Source of the DNA: Prevotellaceae bacterium | Lineage (GTDB): Bacteria > Bacteroidota > Bacteroidia > Bacteroidales > Muribaculaceae | Direction: 5' to 3' | Length of the DNA stretch: 64,000 nucleotides | Assembly (NCBI GenBank): GCA_021772015.1 | Contig: JAETNS010000009.1 | Span: 62,001-126,000, forward strand | Shown here: positions 36,965 to 46,375 of the stretch, piece by piece | Position numbering within the stretch: the stretch's first letter is position 1 | How the letters are laid out: every line of letters starts with the position of its first letter | Notes under the pieces: generated by a model | The model's input: the letters and a program-made list of their open reading frames with translations, nothing else | What the model was told of the DNA's origin: nothing | The model's database searches: none | Position numbers and translations under genes: made by a program

Positions 36965-37609
36965 ATGAGCATGAAAAAATCACCCATATTCACGGCCTTG
37001 ATGGCCACAATGATCATAACCATGATATCCTGCAAATCAACTTCTACAGCCGATCCCGCTACAACAGACAGTTCCGCCGGAAATGCCGCCCTCGAGAATA
37101 TAATGACGCGCACAAGCGTAAGACAATATGCTCCTGGCAAGACTATTCCTAAAGACACCGTCGAGCTTTTGCTTCGCGCAGCGATGTCTGCTCCAACAGC
37201 TGTAAACAGACAACCGTGGCAATTCATCGTAATTGACAATAGGGAGTCTCTCGATTCTCTGTCAGAAGTACTTCCTTACGCCAAAATGCTTGAACACGCG
37301 TCAATCGCCATAGTCCCATGTGGCGATCTGTCAAAAGCATTTGAAGACGAACCTTCATATTGGATCCAGGATCTTTCCGCCGCGACAGAAAATCTCCTGC
37401 TGGCAGCCCATTCACTTGGGCTTGGAGCAGTATGGACCGGGGTATATCCAACAAAAGAAAGAGTAGCTGCCGTATCCCAACAGCTCGGATTACCCGCCAA
37501 TGTCATTCCACTCGCAGTTGTACCCATCGGCTATCCTCTGGGGGATCACAAGCCAAAAGATAAATGGAATCCTGAAGCTGTCCACTTCAATCATTGGTCT
37601 CAGTCATGA
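36965..37609 (+). CDS. Exported nitroreductase-family lipoprotein
   Basis: 214 residues. The signal peptide MSMKKSPIFTALMATMIIT ends in the lipobox MISC (C22 or so), followed by a Thr/Ala/Ser linker. The nitroreductase fold has the FMN motifs RTSVRQYAPG, MSAPTAVNRQPWQF and the C-terminal VVPIGYPLG. Family members reduce nitroaromatics, quinones or flavins with NAD(P)H; a lipidated, envelope-located version would lack ready access to NAD(P)H, so its electron donor is unclear. The ATG at 36965 is chosen because an earlier in-frame start lies in the pfp terminator. Confidence 0.85.
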   Translation: MSMKKSPIFTALMATMIITMISCKSTSTADPATTDSSAGNAALENIMTRTSVRQYAPGKTIPKDTVELLLRAAMSAPTAVNRQPWQFIVIDNRESLDSLSEVLPYAKMLEHASIAIVPCGDLSKAFEDEPSYWIQDLSAATENLLLAAHSLGLGAVWTGVYPTKERVAAVSQQLGLPANVIPLAVVPIGYPLGDHKPKDKWNPEAVHFNHWSQS

Positions 37610-37614
37610 ATGAG

Positions 37615-37666
37615 CTGCCGCACACCCAAAAGTCTTTGTCCAACTTTGGGTGTGCGGCAGTTTTTT
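37615..37666 (+). terminator. Strong terminator of the nitroreductase gene
   Basis: Perfect 16-bp arms CTGCCGCACACCCAAA (37615-37630) and TTTGGGTGTGCGGCAG (37645-37660), followed by TTTTTT. Confidence 0.9.
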
Positions 37667-37722
37667 GTCGTAGCGACTAAGTTTCCTGTCACCTTAAAAA
37701 CCGCACTACCACACATATCAGA

Positions 37723-38055
37723 TCAGGCTTGCTCCTGATCTCCGTTTCGCGGATTATTGTTCAGCATTTTAGTGTCTTGCTTCACCAGTTTGGGATCAAC
37801 TTTGCCATCATCAGCTTTGTTGTCAGACACACCGGGAAAATGGTTGATGGCATCAGCGAATTTTTTTGCGCCGTCGCCAACTTTTCCTGCCATCGACTTG
37901 ACACTGTCGACATTGACACTTTTGCCAATCTGTTCGGCCTTTTCCGCAACAGTATGTGCCACATCTTCCGCTTTCTCTTTCAGAGAGAAGGCCTTCTCCT
38001 TCAAGTCAGCCAGTTTTTCGCCCGAAGCGAAATTTTTGATATCATTTAAATCCAT
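37723..38055 (-). CDS. Small amphipathic helical protein of unknown function
   Basis: 110 residues, no signal peptide or membrane span. Residues 1-70 are predicted helical with Lys/Glu/Ala periodicity (LADLKEKAFSLKEKAEDVA, VAEKAEQIGKSV), reminiscent of LEA or CsbD-like stress proteins. The tail is disordered (Asn/Asp/Gln-rich). The gene ends 68 bp before the engB stop and reads in the same direction, so it may lie in the engB transcript. An antisense ORF of similar length overlaps, but the helical repeat pattern favours this strand. Confidence 0.65.
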   Translation of the reverse strand: MDLNDIKNFASGEKLADLKEKAFSLKEKAEDVAHTVAEKAEQIGKSVNVDSVKSMAGKVGDGAKKFADAINHFPGVSDNKADDGKVDPKLVKQDTKMLNNNPRNGDQEQA

Positions 38056-38123
38056 AGGTCACACGTTTTATGGTTTGAGATTACTTTTCTTTCCATGTTT
38101 AACGTTAATGACCACCAGGATGT

Positions 38124-38783
38124 TTAATATTTCAAACCGTCGGAAGGAATGTTTTCGTCAGAACTGCCCTCATTCTCTTCACTATCAAGCGGTAATTTGA
38201 TCAGCTGACCGATGTAATCAAGGATTTCATTGCGACCGCGTTTATCGACAGAACTGCTTTTGAAGACAGGGGGGAGCTCCTCCCATTCCTCCAACAACTG
38301 TCCGCAATAATCTCCGGTCACTTTCTTGGCGGCAGTCGCCGACATCTTGTCGAGTTTGGTGAACACTATGCAGAACGGCACACCATTTTCTCCCAGCCAC
38401 CTCATGAATTCCATATCAATTTTCTGTGGCATATGACGACCGTCAATCAGCAGGAACAGACAGGTCATCTGCCTTCTGGTCAAAATATATTCTTTGATGA
38501 TCCGGGCGATTTCGGCTCGGTCATCTTTGCTCCGCATTGCAAATCCATAACCGGGCAAGTCTACCAGATACCACTCGTCATTTATCAGGAAGTGGTTTAT
38601 CAACAATGTCTTACCGGGTGTTGACGAAGTCATTGCCAACCCCTTGTTATTGGTAAGCATATTGATAAGAGAAGATTTACCTACATTCGAACGGCCTATG
38701 AACGCGAACTCATGGCGCATTTCATCCGGACAATTTTTAGCCGTGGAATTGCTCACCACGAACCGGGCACTGTTGACTATCAT
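38124..38783 (-). CDS. engB: Ribosome-biogenesis GTPase YsxC/YihA
   Basis: 219 residues. TRAFAC GTPase with G1 [10 protein letters not shown] (residues ~31-40), G3 DLPGYGFA, G4 TKLDKMS and the ISTPGK-like switch (STPGKT). It is required for maturation of the 50S subunit. The C-terminus carries an acidic tail ([15 protein letters not shown]). It has a full-consensus promoter at 38831-38800 that diverges from the trmN6-like gene. Confidence 0.96.
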   Translation of the reverse strand: MIVNSARFVVSNSTAKNCPDEMRHEFAFIGRSNVGKSSLINMLTNNKGLAMTSSTPGKTLLINHFLINDEWYLVDLPGYGFAMRSKDDRAEIARIIKEYILTRRQMTCLFLLIDGRHMPQKIDMEFMRWLGENGVPFCIVFTKLDKMSATAAKKVTGDYCGQLLEEWEELPPVFKSSSVDKRGRNEILDYIGQLIKLPLDSEENEGSSDENIPSDGLKY

Positions 38784-38799
38784 TCTTTCTAATTTTTTT

Positions 38800-38831
38800 C
38801 AAAATTAACAAAACCTACCATAATAAACAAA
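38800..38831 (-). promoter_or_regulatory. Promoter of engB
   Basis: Minus strand: TTTG (38831-38828), 20-bp spacer, TAATTTTG (38807-38800). Full consensus, 17 bp from the ATG. Confidence 0.75.
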
Positions 38832-38848
38832 TTTCCACCATTTTTGAC

Positions 38849-38856
38849 TACCTTTG
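38849..38856 (+). promoter_or_regulatory. -7 box of the tRNA methyltransferase gene
   Basis: TACCTTTG, 26 bp before the ATG at 38883. It overlaps the longer in-frame TTG start, arguing against that start. Confidence 0.5.
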
Positions 38857-38882
38857 CATTGAAAAAACATTTCTCGTCACCT

Positions 38883-39659
38883 ATGAGAAATCCAGACAGA
38901 GAGACCATATTCCGATTCAAGAGATTTGAAGTGACTAATCGTATGAGCGCCATGAAAGTCGGCACTGACGGGGTGTTGCTTGGCGCTTGGTGCCTGTCTG
39001 ACATAACAGACTGCGCCAATGAAGCCAACCATACCACTATCCTTCCCGAAAGAATCCTTGATGCCGGATGCGGAACCGGACTTATAGCCCTGATGTTGGC
39101 TCAACGCTTTCCGGAAGCTGAGATAACTGCCATAGAAATCGATCCTACCGCAGCACAAGAAGCAAACGACAACTTCAAAGCGTCTCCTTGGAGCGACAGG
39201 CTGACCTTGATCGAAGGTGACTTCAACACAGTTTTTTCGGGAACAAGTAAGGGCATCTTTGATCTCATTGTCAGCAACCCGCCGTTTTTCAAGAATGGCG
39301 AATTATCCCCGGAAAAAAGCAGACTAATGGCCCGGCATGAATCGAGCCTGACTCTTGAGACATTGATAAAAGTGTCAAAACAGTTGCTGTCAACCAATGG
39401 GGAATTATGCCTGATTCTTCCGGCCGATCGAGAGGAGGAACTGAAACTTCATTCCGTCACCAATAATTTCAATATTGTCAGGCTGACCCGGCTCTCAACA
39501 GTCCCGACAAAACCACCTCGACGCATTCTTGCAGAATTGAAATCATGTATATCCTCCGGATCACAGGTCGTGATTGACCGTCTGTCGATCCACGACACCT
39601 CCGGCGGCTTCACAAAGGAATATGCATCACTTATCAAAGATTTTTATCTGAATTTCTAA
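38883..39659 (+). CDS. trmN6: tRNA1(Val) (adenine(37)-N6)-methyltransferase
   Basis: 258 residues. SAM-binding motif DAGCGTGLIALML near residue ~60 and the N6-adenine/amino-MTase catalytic motif VSNPPFF at ~130. The N-terminal FRFKRFEVTNRMSAMKVGTDGVLLGAW is characteristic of the YfiC/TrmN6 family. Modifies A37 next to the anticodon of tRNA-Val. The gene is followed four bases later by the CPBP protease gene. Confidence 0.88.
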   Translation: MRNPDRETIFRFKRFEVTNRMSAMKVGTDGVLLGAWCLSDITDCANEANHTTILPERILDAGCGTGLIALMLAQRFPEAEITAIEIDPTAAQEANDNFKASPWSDRLTLIEGDFNTVFSGTSKGIFDLIVSNPPFFKNGELSPEKSRLMARHESSLTLETLIKVSKQLLSTNGELCLILPADREEELKLHSVTNNFNIVRLTRLSTVPTKPPRRILAELKSCISSGSQVVIDRLSIHDTSGGFTKEYASLIKDFYLNF

Positions 39660-39662
39660 AAT

Positions 39663-40589
39663 ATGTCAACGAAACGACCTCTGGCCAATACATCATCTGC
39701 CACGCCCTTCCGTCTGCAACGTCCCGGGACCGCCCTCGGTTTGCTTGGATGTCTTTTTCTATTTTGCCTGGTCATATCAGGGGTATTGCTGCCATTCATT
39801 CCGCGTATCATAAGCCGTCCTGAAGCCGCTGTCAAAATCACCGTAGTGATCCAGGATTTATTGATGTTTATCGTCCCGGCGGTAGGTACGGCTTTGATTG
39901 TAACCCGTCTTCCGGCCCGTCTGCTTTGTGTAGACAAACTACCGCGACTCAATATCACCCTGCTCTCAATATTGGTCCTCATATGCTCGATCCCGGCCAT
40001 GAACGCAGTTATCGAGTGGAACGAGGGATGGCATCTCCCGGAATCAATGGCATCCCTGGAGAATTTCTTCCGGCAACTTGAAGACGGGGCTGAAGCCACG
40101 ACTCGGCTGCTTATAAAGGGCGCATCCATACCGTCATTGATCGTCTCGGTGATGATTGTGGGAGTTCTCGCCGGATTCAGTGAAGAGCTTTTCTTCCGAG
40201 GCGCCCTTCAACGGATAATTGGCCAGACAAGGATGAACAAACATGTGACAATCTGGCTCGTGGCATTCATATTCAGCCTTTTCCATTTCCAACTGTTCGG
40301 ATTGATCCCCCGCATGTTGCTGGGAGCATTTTTCGGCTATCTGCTATGGTGGGGCAAATCCTTGTGGTTGCCAATACTGCTTCATGTATTAAACAATTCA
40401 ATTGTTGTCATATCCGAATATATGAATGACACATCCGCCGACATTTCTGACGGGAGTGTGACCTTAAACGACATCGGCACGGATATTTCATCTTCTTACG
40501 ATCTCACGGCAGTAATTGCCAGTGTCATTCTAACTTCTGTTGGAATATGGCTGATACACCGTCTTCAAACAAAATCACTCAAATCATGA
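39663..40589 (+). CDS. CPBP-family intramembrane metalloprotease
   Basis: 308 residues with about eight hydrophobic spans (LGLLGCLFLFCLVISGVLL, LLSILVLICSIPAM, SLIVSVMIVGVLAGF…). ABI/CPBP motifs: SEELFFRG (EExxxR), LFHFQLFGLIPRMLLGA and PILLHVLNN hold the proposed catalytic Glu, His and Asn. Relatives are Rce1-like prenyl proteases and bacteriocin self-immunity proteins; the substrate here is unknown. The gene overlaps the next one by four bases if that one starts at 40586. Confidence 0.88.
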   Translation: MSTKRPLANTSSATPFRLQRPGTALGLLGCLFLFCLVISGVLLPFIPRIISRPEAAVKITVVIQDLLMFIVPAVGTALIVTRLPARLLCVDKLPRLNITLLSILVLICSIPAMNAVIEWNEGWHLPESMASLENFFRQLEDGAEATTRLLIKGASIPSLIVSVMIVGVLAGFSEELFFRGALQRIIGQTRMNKHVTIWLVAFIFSLFHFQLFGLIPRMLLGAFFGYLLWWGKSLWLPILLHVLNNSIVVISEYMNDTSADISDGSVTLNDIGTDISSSYDLTAVIASVILTSVGIWLIHRLQTKSLKS

Positions 40590-41149
40590 CCGATTTTGCC
40601 ACTGAATGGAACAAAATGCTTAATGGAGAAATCTACGAAGCCTCCCATCCTGAATTCCTGCGTCGACTGACCGTCACAAGGAATAAGCTATATGAGTTCA
40701 ACAACCTGCATCCATCTGAAATCGACAGGCAAAAGGAAATCATACGCGGATTATTTGGAAGTTACGGCAAAGAGTTCATAATAAACCAACCTTTCAGATG
40801 TGACTATGGATGCAATATCCATATCGGTGAAAGTTTCTTCGCGAATTTCAATCTCACCATCCTTGACGAAGCCCGCGTCAAAATCGGCAACCATGTGTTC
40901 ATAGGGCCCAACGTGAGCATCTTTACCGCCTGCCATCCTTTGGATGCCAAAGAACGAAACACCTGGGTGGAATGGGCCGAACCTGTGAAAATAGGAGACA
41001 ATGTGTGGATCGGAGGATGCGCCACTATTCTCCCCGGCGTGACCATAGGAGACAATGTCGTGATAGGAGCAGGCTCTGTCGTGACCAAAGATGTCCCATC
41101 CGATGTCGCCGTCGCCGGGAATCCCGCACGGATCATAAAACGCTTGTAA
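40586..41149 (+). CDS. Maltose/galactoside O-acetyltransferase-like hexapeptide transferase
   Basis: 187 residues from the ATG at 40586 (ATGA overlap with the upstream stop; an in-frame ATG at 40547 is also possible). An N-terminal Mac domain (EWNKMLNGEIYEASHPEFL) precedes a left-handed beta helix with IGNHVFIGPNVSIFTACHPL (catalytic His) and the CoA-binding VWIGGCATILPGVTIGDN. It transfers acetyl from acetyl-CoA to a sugar 6-hydroxyl, probably for sugar detoxification. Confidence 0.9.
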   Translation: MTDFATEWNKMLNGEIYEASHPEFLRRLTVTRNKLYEFNNLHPSEIDRQKEIIRGLFGSYGKEFIINQPFRCDYGCNIHIGESFFANFNLTILDEARVKIGNHVFIGPNVSIFTACHPLDAKERNTWVEWAEPVKIGDNVWIGGCATILPGVTIGDNVVIGAGSVVTKDVPSDVAVAGNPARIIKRL

Positions 41150-41193
41150 ACTCGGCCAAAGTCCATCGCCAACACGGATTTACAAACAATATA

Positions 41194-41235
41194 AATCCGC
41201 AGGATGCCACATTTGTCTGTGGCTCCCTGCGGATT
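41194..41235. terminator. Stem-loop between acetyltransferase and EF-G2-like genes
   Basis: AATCCGCAGG (41194-41203) pairs with CCTGCGGATT (41226-41235), with an inner GCCAC/GTGGC helix. It lies between convergent genes. There is no strong T-run. Confidence 0.6.
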
Positions 41236-41281
41236 ACTTATGTTGACTGGTAATAAGTCGTTAGTTTCAGAAAAAGAGTGG

Positions 41282-43438
41282 TCAATCTTCCTTGTTCTTC
41301 TCGGCGTATTCCTTCAGCAACTTCTCCTGAACATCACCGGGAGTAAGCTCATAGCTTGAGAACTGCATGGTGAATGAGGAGCGGCCGCCGGTGATCGAAC
41401 TGAGAGCCGTGGAATAGCTCGACATCTCTTTCAAAGGCACTTTGGCGGAGATTTTCTCAAAACCGTTTTCCGAGGACATTCCCATGATGATGGCACGCCG
41501 CCCCTGCAGGTCGCTCATCACATCGCCCATCACATCGGAAGGCACCATAACCTCCACATCGTACACCGGCTCCAGAACTTTCGGATTTGCGGCGCGGAAA
41601 GCCTCTGAGAATGCGTTTCGGGCAGCCAGGCGGAACGAGATTTCATTCGAGTCAACCGGATGCATCTTTCCGTCATAGATACAGACACGGACATCACGGG
41701 CATAAGAGCCTGTCAGCGGACCTTGTTCCATGCGGTCCATGAGTCCCTTGACAATCGCCGGGATAAAACGCGCGTCAATCGCTCCACCGACAATACAGTT
41801 GTGGACAACAAGCTTGCCACCCCATTGAAGAGGAATTTCCTGTGTGTCACGGACACTCATTTTGTATTCCTGATTACCAAAACGATAAGTGTCGGGCACC
41901 GGCGCATCCTCGCTGTATGGTTCGATTATAAGATGGACTTCACCAAACTGCCCGGCGCCTCCGGATTGTTTCTTGTGGCGATAGTCAGCACGGGCCGCTT
42001 TCGTGATAGTCTCACGATAAGGGATCTTCGGCTCTTCAAAAATAATCGGCAGCTTGTCATTGTTCTCCACACGCCATTTCAATGTACGGAGATGGAACTC
42101 GCCCTGACCTTTGAGAAGTACCTGCTTCAGCTCCTTTGACTGCTCCACCACCCAGGTGGGGTCTTCTTCGTGCATGCGGGTAAGTATGCCGGCAAGTTTC
42201 TCGGCATCGCTCTCGGTGACAGGACGGATGGCCCGCTGATACTTGGGAGCGGGATACTTGATGAAATCAAACGCGATCTCACAACCTTTCTCGTCAAGAG
42301 TATTGCCCGTACGGACATCTTTTAGTTTCACGGTCGCGCCGATATCTCCTGCGCAAAGTTTGTCTACGGGGGTCTTGATCTGACCGCAGACACAGAATAT
42401 CTGGGCGAGTCTTTCCTTGCCACCACGTGTGACATTATCGAGATCCAAGCCGGCGGTCAATGTTCCTGACATGACTTTGAAATACTGCACCTCACCGATA
42501 TGGGGTTCGACAGTAGTTTTGAACATGAAGATGCTCAACGGACCATTGCTGTCAGGCTTGACCTCGTTTCCTTCGGTATCAATCGGGGCAGGCATATCCT
42601 CTACAAACGGCACGACATTGCCCAGGAATTCCATCATGCGCCGCACGCCCATGTCTTTAAGAGCGCTGACACAGAAAACAGGATATATCGAACGATCGAC
42701 AAGCCCTTTGCGGATACCTTCACGCATCTCATCTTCAGTAAGATGGCCTTGGTCAAAGAACTTCTCCATCAATGTCTCGTCATTCTCAGCGGCAGCCTCC
42801 ACAAGAGCTTGATGCAACTCCTGCGCCTTTTCCATCTCCTCCGCCGGGATTTCCTCTATGGTAGGTACTCCGCCGTCGGGACCCCAGGAATATTTTTTCA
42901 TGAGAAGGACATCGACCATCGCATTGAAGCCCGGGCCACAAGCGAGGGGATACTGGATGGGGACAACCCGAGACCCGAAGATCTCCTTCATCTGCTCGAT
43001 GCAATTGTCATAATCAGCCTTTTCACCGTCAAGCTGATTTAACGCGAATATGACAGGTTTCTTCAATTGGGCTGTCGTACGGAAGATGTTCTGGGTACCG
43101 ACCTCGACTCCATACTGGGCATCAACGACGATGACACCAGTGTCGGTCACGTTCAAGGCTGTGATCGCGTTGCCTACGAAGTCATCGGCTCCCGGACAAT
43201 CTATCACATTGAGTTTCTTATTGAGGAACTCTGCATAGAACACGGTGGAGAAGACCGAATAACCATACTCCTTCTCTACCGGGAAATAGTCAGACACGGT
43301 ATTTTTGGCATCTATTGTGCCACGGCGTTTTATCACTCCACACTCGTAAAGCATCGCTTCAGCGAGTGTGGTTTTCCCGGATCCCTTGCTGCCAAGCAAG
43401 GAGATGTTTTTGATCTCGTTGGTTTGATAGACCTTCAT
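41282..43438 (-). CDS. Elongation factor G paralogue (EF-G2 type) with altered GTPase motifs
   Basis: 718 residues with all EF-G domains (G domain ~1-270, then II-V). The G motifs depart from ordinary EF-G: P-loop GSKGSGKT is kept, switch I reads EYGYSVFST where EF-G has ERGITI, G3 is DCPGA instead of DTPGH so the catalytic His is missing, and G4 is NQLD instead of NKMD. In Bacteroides an EF-G2 paralogue has been reported to support translation without GTP hydrolysis, important under carbon limitation and in the gut. This gene fits that class. Single-gene unit, divergent from lon. Confidence 0.9.
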   Translation of the reverse strand: MKVYQTNEIKNISLLGSKGSGKTTLAEAMLYECGVIKRRGTIDAKNTVSDYFPVEKEYGYSVFSTVFYAEFLNKKLNVIDCPGADDFVGNAITALNVTDTGVIVVDAQYGVEVGTQNIFRTTAQLKKPVIFALNQLDGEKADYDNCIEQMKEIFGSRVVPIQYPLACGPGFNAMVDVLLMKKYSWGPDGGVPTIEEIPAEEMEKAQELHQALVEAAAENDETLMEKFFDQGHLTEDEMREGIRKGLVDRSIYPVFCVSALKDMGVRRMMEFLGNVVPFVEDMPAPIDTEGNEVKPDSNGPLSIFMFKTTVEPHIGEVQYFKVMSGTLTAGLDLDNVTRGGKERLAQIFCVCGQIKTPVDKLCAGDIGATVKLKDVRTGNTLDEKGCEIAFDFIKYPAPKYQRAIRPVTESDAEKLAGILTRMHEEDPTWVVEQSKELKQVLLKGQGEFHLRTLKWRVENNDKLPIIFEEPKIPYRETITKAARADYRHKKQSGGAGQFGEVHLIIEPYSEDAPVPDTYRFGNQEYKMSVRDTQEIPLQWGGKLVVHNCIVGGAIDARFIPAIVKGLMDRMEQGPLTGSYARDVRVCIYDGKMHPVDSNEISFRLAARNAFSEAFRAANPKVLEPVYDVEVMVPSDVMGDVMSDLQGRRAIIMGMSSENGFEKISAKVPLKEMSSYSTALSSITGGRSSFTMQFSSYELTPGDVQEKLLKEYAEKNKED

Positions 43439-43566
43439 GGTAATCAGGTGTTATGTTGAGGTAAGAATTTTTGCGGTCTAAATTTAGTAAGAAACTCGCG
43501 CCTAACAATAACTTTTCATATGTTACATAACACATTTCCGCAAAAAATCTCCATATTCGCCTGAAT

Positions 43567-43597
43567 TTTGACAAAATGGGGATTTTTCGTAACTTTG
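43567..43597 (+). promoter_or_regulatory. Promoter of lon
   Basis: TTTG (43567-43570), 19-bp spacer, TAACTTTG (43590-43597). It overlaps an in-frame upstream ATG at 43576, so lon must start downstream. Confidence 0.8.
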
Positions 43598-43635
43598 CAC
43601 CCGATTTTCGCCCGTCCGGGCATTTCCGCGATTTT

Positions 43636-46020
43636 ATGAAGAAAGAACCCAAAATCATAACCATGGGTCAGATCGACCTGACGGCGGCTGGAGGATTCAA
43701 AGCTCCGGACCTCGGACGTTTGCCGGTTATCGCCACACGAAACCTTGTATTGTTTCCCGGAGTGGCCATCCCTATTGCCCTCGTAAGAGAGTCCTCCCTC
43801 ACCGTAGCCAAGAAAGCTCAGGAGGGGAAACTGACAATCGGACTTTGCTGTCAGACTGATCCTCGGACGGAAAATCCCACGAACCACAATGATGTGGCTC
43901 CTTACGGAGTATTTGTCGAGATTTTACAAATTTTCGACCTCCCGGACGGAACCCAGTCTGCGTTTCTTCGGGCGACAGGCAAATTCAAGGTCAAAGGGGA
44001 TGCCAAAGAAGCATCCCTGGCCGGCTCCCCTCTTAATCTTTCTGTAAGCCGCGTAAGCGAGAACATGGTCGGCACATCGGAAAATTCCAAGACTTTGGCA
44101 GAACTCATCTGTCATGCATACAAAGAGCTGGCGGCTCACGCCGATTCCGACCATATTCAGGCCATAAATCCGGATCTGTTCAATGATCCGGCCGAAGTCA
44201 TCAACAATATATCTACCCATCTTGCCGCTCCGGCCGAGGCCAAAATCGATCTTCTGTCGACATTTCGGGTCATAAATCGCGGAGAGAAACTCCTACGGCT
44301 GCTCAACGACGAGCTGCAGAAGCTGTCGATTGCCAAAGATATTATGGAACGCGCGCGTGAGGAACTGACACAGGAACAACGCGAAGGGTTCATGCGCCGT
44401 CAGATGGAAATAATGCAGCGCGAGTTATATGGCGACCTTGATGATGTAGAGCAACTTTACAAACAAGCAGAGAAGGTAAAAATGTCATCACAGGCGACCG
44501 AAGCGTTCCACAAAGGATTGGCTCAGCTTCGCAGGCTCAACCCTTCGTCGCCAGACTATTCAGTTGTATACAACTACCTGACAACATTGCTCGAACTCCC
44601 CTGGAGAGTACAAACAGATCTGAACACTTCCCTTCCTGATGCCAAAGAGGAATTAGAAGTCAGCCATTATGGGATGTCAAAGGTGAAAGAACGGATTATT
44701 GAACAGGTCGCTGTCACAATGGCTAATCCTACTGGCAAAGCTCCTATCTTATGCCTTGTAGGAGCTCCCGGAGTGGGCAAGACTTCCCTTGGCGAATCAA
44801 TGGCGAGGGCTTTAGGCAGGAACTATCAACGGGTATCGCTCGGAGGGGTCTCCGACGAAGCCGAAATAAGAGGTCACCGACGTACATACATCGGTGCAAT
44901 GCCCGGTCGCATAATCGACGCTTTACGCCGCGCCAAAAGCTCTAATCCGCTCCTGCTTCTTGATGAGATTGACAAATTGTCGAGAGATATAAAAGGTGAT
45001 CCCTCTTCAGCCCTGCTCGAAGTTCTTGATCCTGAACAGAACTACAAATTCCATGATAATTTCGTGGATGTCGATTTTGATCTATCGAAAGTACTGTTCA
45101 TCGCCACAGCCAACACCCTCGACACTATTCCCCGCCCTCTTCTTGACCGAATGGAGGTTGTGGAAGTCCCGGGGTATCTTCTCCAGGAGAAAATCGAAAT
45201 CGCCCGCAGACATCTTGTGCCGCGTGTCAGGAATATAGGCGGTGTCTACCTTGATAAATTGACATTTTCTGACGAAGCATTGTCTTTCATAATAGAGAGT
45301 TACACCTCCGAAAGCGGTGTGAGACAACTCGAAAAGACATTGTCATCAATTGCCCGCAAACTCCTCGTCAAAGTCATGTCACAAGAAGAGGTATCGCTTG
45401 ACATCAATACCCCCGAGACAGTCAGGGATATCCTCGGTCCGGAAAGATACTCTCCCCAACGTTACGAATCGATGTCAGTAACGGGAGTGGTAACGGGATT
45501 GGCCTGGACATCTCATGGGGGTGAGATCCTGTTCATCGAGTCCTCCCTTACAAGCGGCAAGGGTGAAAAACTCACTCTTACCGGCAATCTCGGAGATGTC
45601 ATGAAAGAATCCGCCACGATTGCCCTGCAATATGTCCGTTCCCACGCAGAATATCTTGGTATCCCGTCAAGCAAATTCGAGGAAAACAATCTACACATTC
45701 ATGTCCCCGAAGGAGCCGTCCCTAAAGACGGGCCTTCTGCAGGGATAACCATGGCCGTTTCAATCGCCTCAACATACACAGGCCGTATGGTCAGGCCTCG
45801 TCTGGCTATGACCGGAGAGATAACACTTCGCGGACGTGTCATGCCTGTGGGAGGCATAAAAGAAAAAATCCTTGCGGCAAAAAGAGCCGGGATAACCGAT
45901 ATAATCATCTGTGAGGAAAACCGCAAGGATGTCACGCAGATTGAACAGGCTTATCTTGAAGGGGTTGAATTCCACTATGTGAAGACTGTCGATGAGGTGC
46001 TTTCCATCGCGTTACAATAA
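43636..46020 (+). CDS. lon: ATP-dependent Lon protease
   Basis: 794 residues from the ATG at 43636. An N-terminal LON substrate domain ([19 protein letters not shown]) is followed by a coiled coil, an AAA+ module with [13 protein letters not shown] (Walker A) and [11 protein letters not shown] (Walker B), and the protease domain with the catalytic Ser in [11 protein letters not shown] and Lys in [16 protein letters not shown]. It degrades damaged and regulatory proteins. The in-frame start at 43576 is excluded by the promoter. Confidence 0.97.
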   Translation: MKKEPKIITMGQIDLTAAGGFKAPDLGRLPVIATRNLVLFPGVAIPIALVRESSLTVAKKAQEGKLTIGLCCQTDPRTENPTNHNDVAPYGVFVEILQIFDLPDGTQSAFLRATGKFKVKGDAKEASLAGSPLNLSVSRVSENMVGTSENSKTLAELICHAYKELAAHADSDHIQAINPDLFNDPAEVINNISTHLAAPAEAKIDLLSTFRVINRGEKLLRLLNDELQKLSIAKDIMERAREELTQEQREGFMRRQMEIMQRELYGDLDDVEQLYKQAEKVKMSSQATEAFHKGLAQLRRLNPSSPDYSVVYNYLTTLLELPWRVQTDLNTSLPDAKEELEVSHYGMSKVKERIIEQVAVTMANPTGKAPILCLVGAPGVGKTSLGESMARALGRNYQRVSLGGVSDEAEIRGHRRTYIGAMPGRIIDALRRAKSSNPLLLLDEIDKLSRDIKGDPSSALLEVLDPEQNYKFHDNFVDVDFDLSKVLFIATANTLDTIPRPLLDRMEVVEVPGYLLQEKIEIARRHLVPRVRNIGGVYLDKLTFSDEALSFIIESYTSESGVRQLEKTLSSIARKLLVKVMSQEEVSLDINTPETVRDILGPERYSPQRYESMSVTGVVTGLAWTSHGGEILFIESSLTSGKGEKLTLTGNLGDVMKESATIALQYVRSHAEYLGIPSSKFEENNLHIHVPEGAVPKDGPSAGITMAVSIASTYTGRMVRPRLAMTGEITLRGRVMPVGGIKEKILAAKRAGITDIIICEENRKDVTQIEQAYLEGVEFHYVKTVDEVLSIALQ

Positions 46021-46090
46021 AGAACATTTATACTGGAACTATCTCCACCTCTTTTGCGTCCAATAGACAGACATATTAAACAATCTTGAC

Positions 46091-46309
46091 ATGGTAAGCA
46101 ACAAGGTAAAACGTAACATCTGGCTATTATTGACAATAAACGGTATAGGAGTGATTGCAGCCCGTATATTCGAAGCCATTACCGGCGGAGAATGGTGGCC
46201 TATATTATCAGCGGCGGTCCTGACAATCGTTACGTTGAAGATGTATATCTCCTACCGCAAGGCTGTCAAGGAAGGCAACCTATATAACAAAGTGACACCA
46301 TTTAAATAA
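46091..46309 (+). CDS. Small two-span membrane protein of unknown function
   Basis: 72 residues. Two hydrophobic stretches (IWLLLTINGIGVIAARIF at ~10-27 and WWPILSAAVLTIVTLKMYI at ~35-53) with basic ends. No family recognised. It is 70 bp downstream of lon on the same strand and followed by a hairpin at 46336, so it may share the lon transcript. Confidence 0.6.
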   Translation: MVSNKVKRNIWLLLTINGIGVIAARIFEAITGGEWWPILSAAVLTIVTLKMYISYRKAVKEGNLYNKVTPFK

Positions 46310-46335
46310 GGTATTCCAAAATAAAGTCTTTCCTT

Positions 46336-46370
46336 AGAGGGTGTTTAATATCTGCTATTAAACATCCTCT
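46336..46370. terminator. Hairpin between small membrane protein gene and lptB
   Basis: AGAGGGTGTTTAATA (46336-46350) pairs with TATTAAACATCCTCT (46356-46370) with one G-T wobble; loop TCTGC. Related in sequence to the hairpin at 51262-51296. Confidence 0.65.
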
Positions 46371-46375
46371 TAATA

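Noticed and set aside
38844-38882. TTG start 13 codons upstream of the tRNA methyltransferase ATG
   Set aside because: It overlaps the -7 promoter box (38849-38856), so it cannot be in the mRNA.
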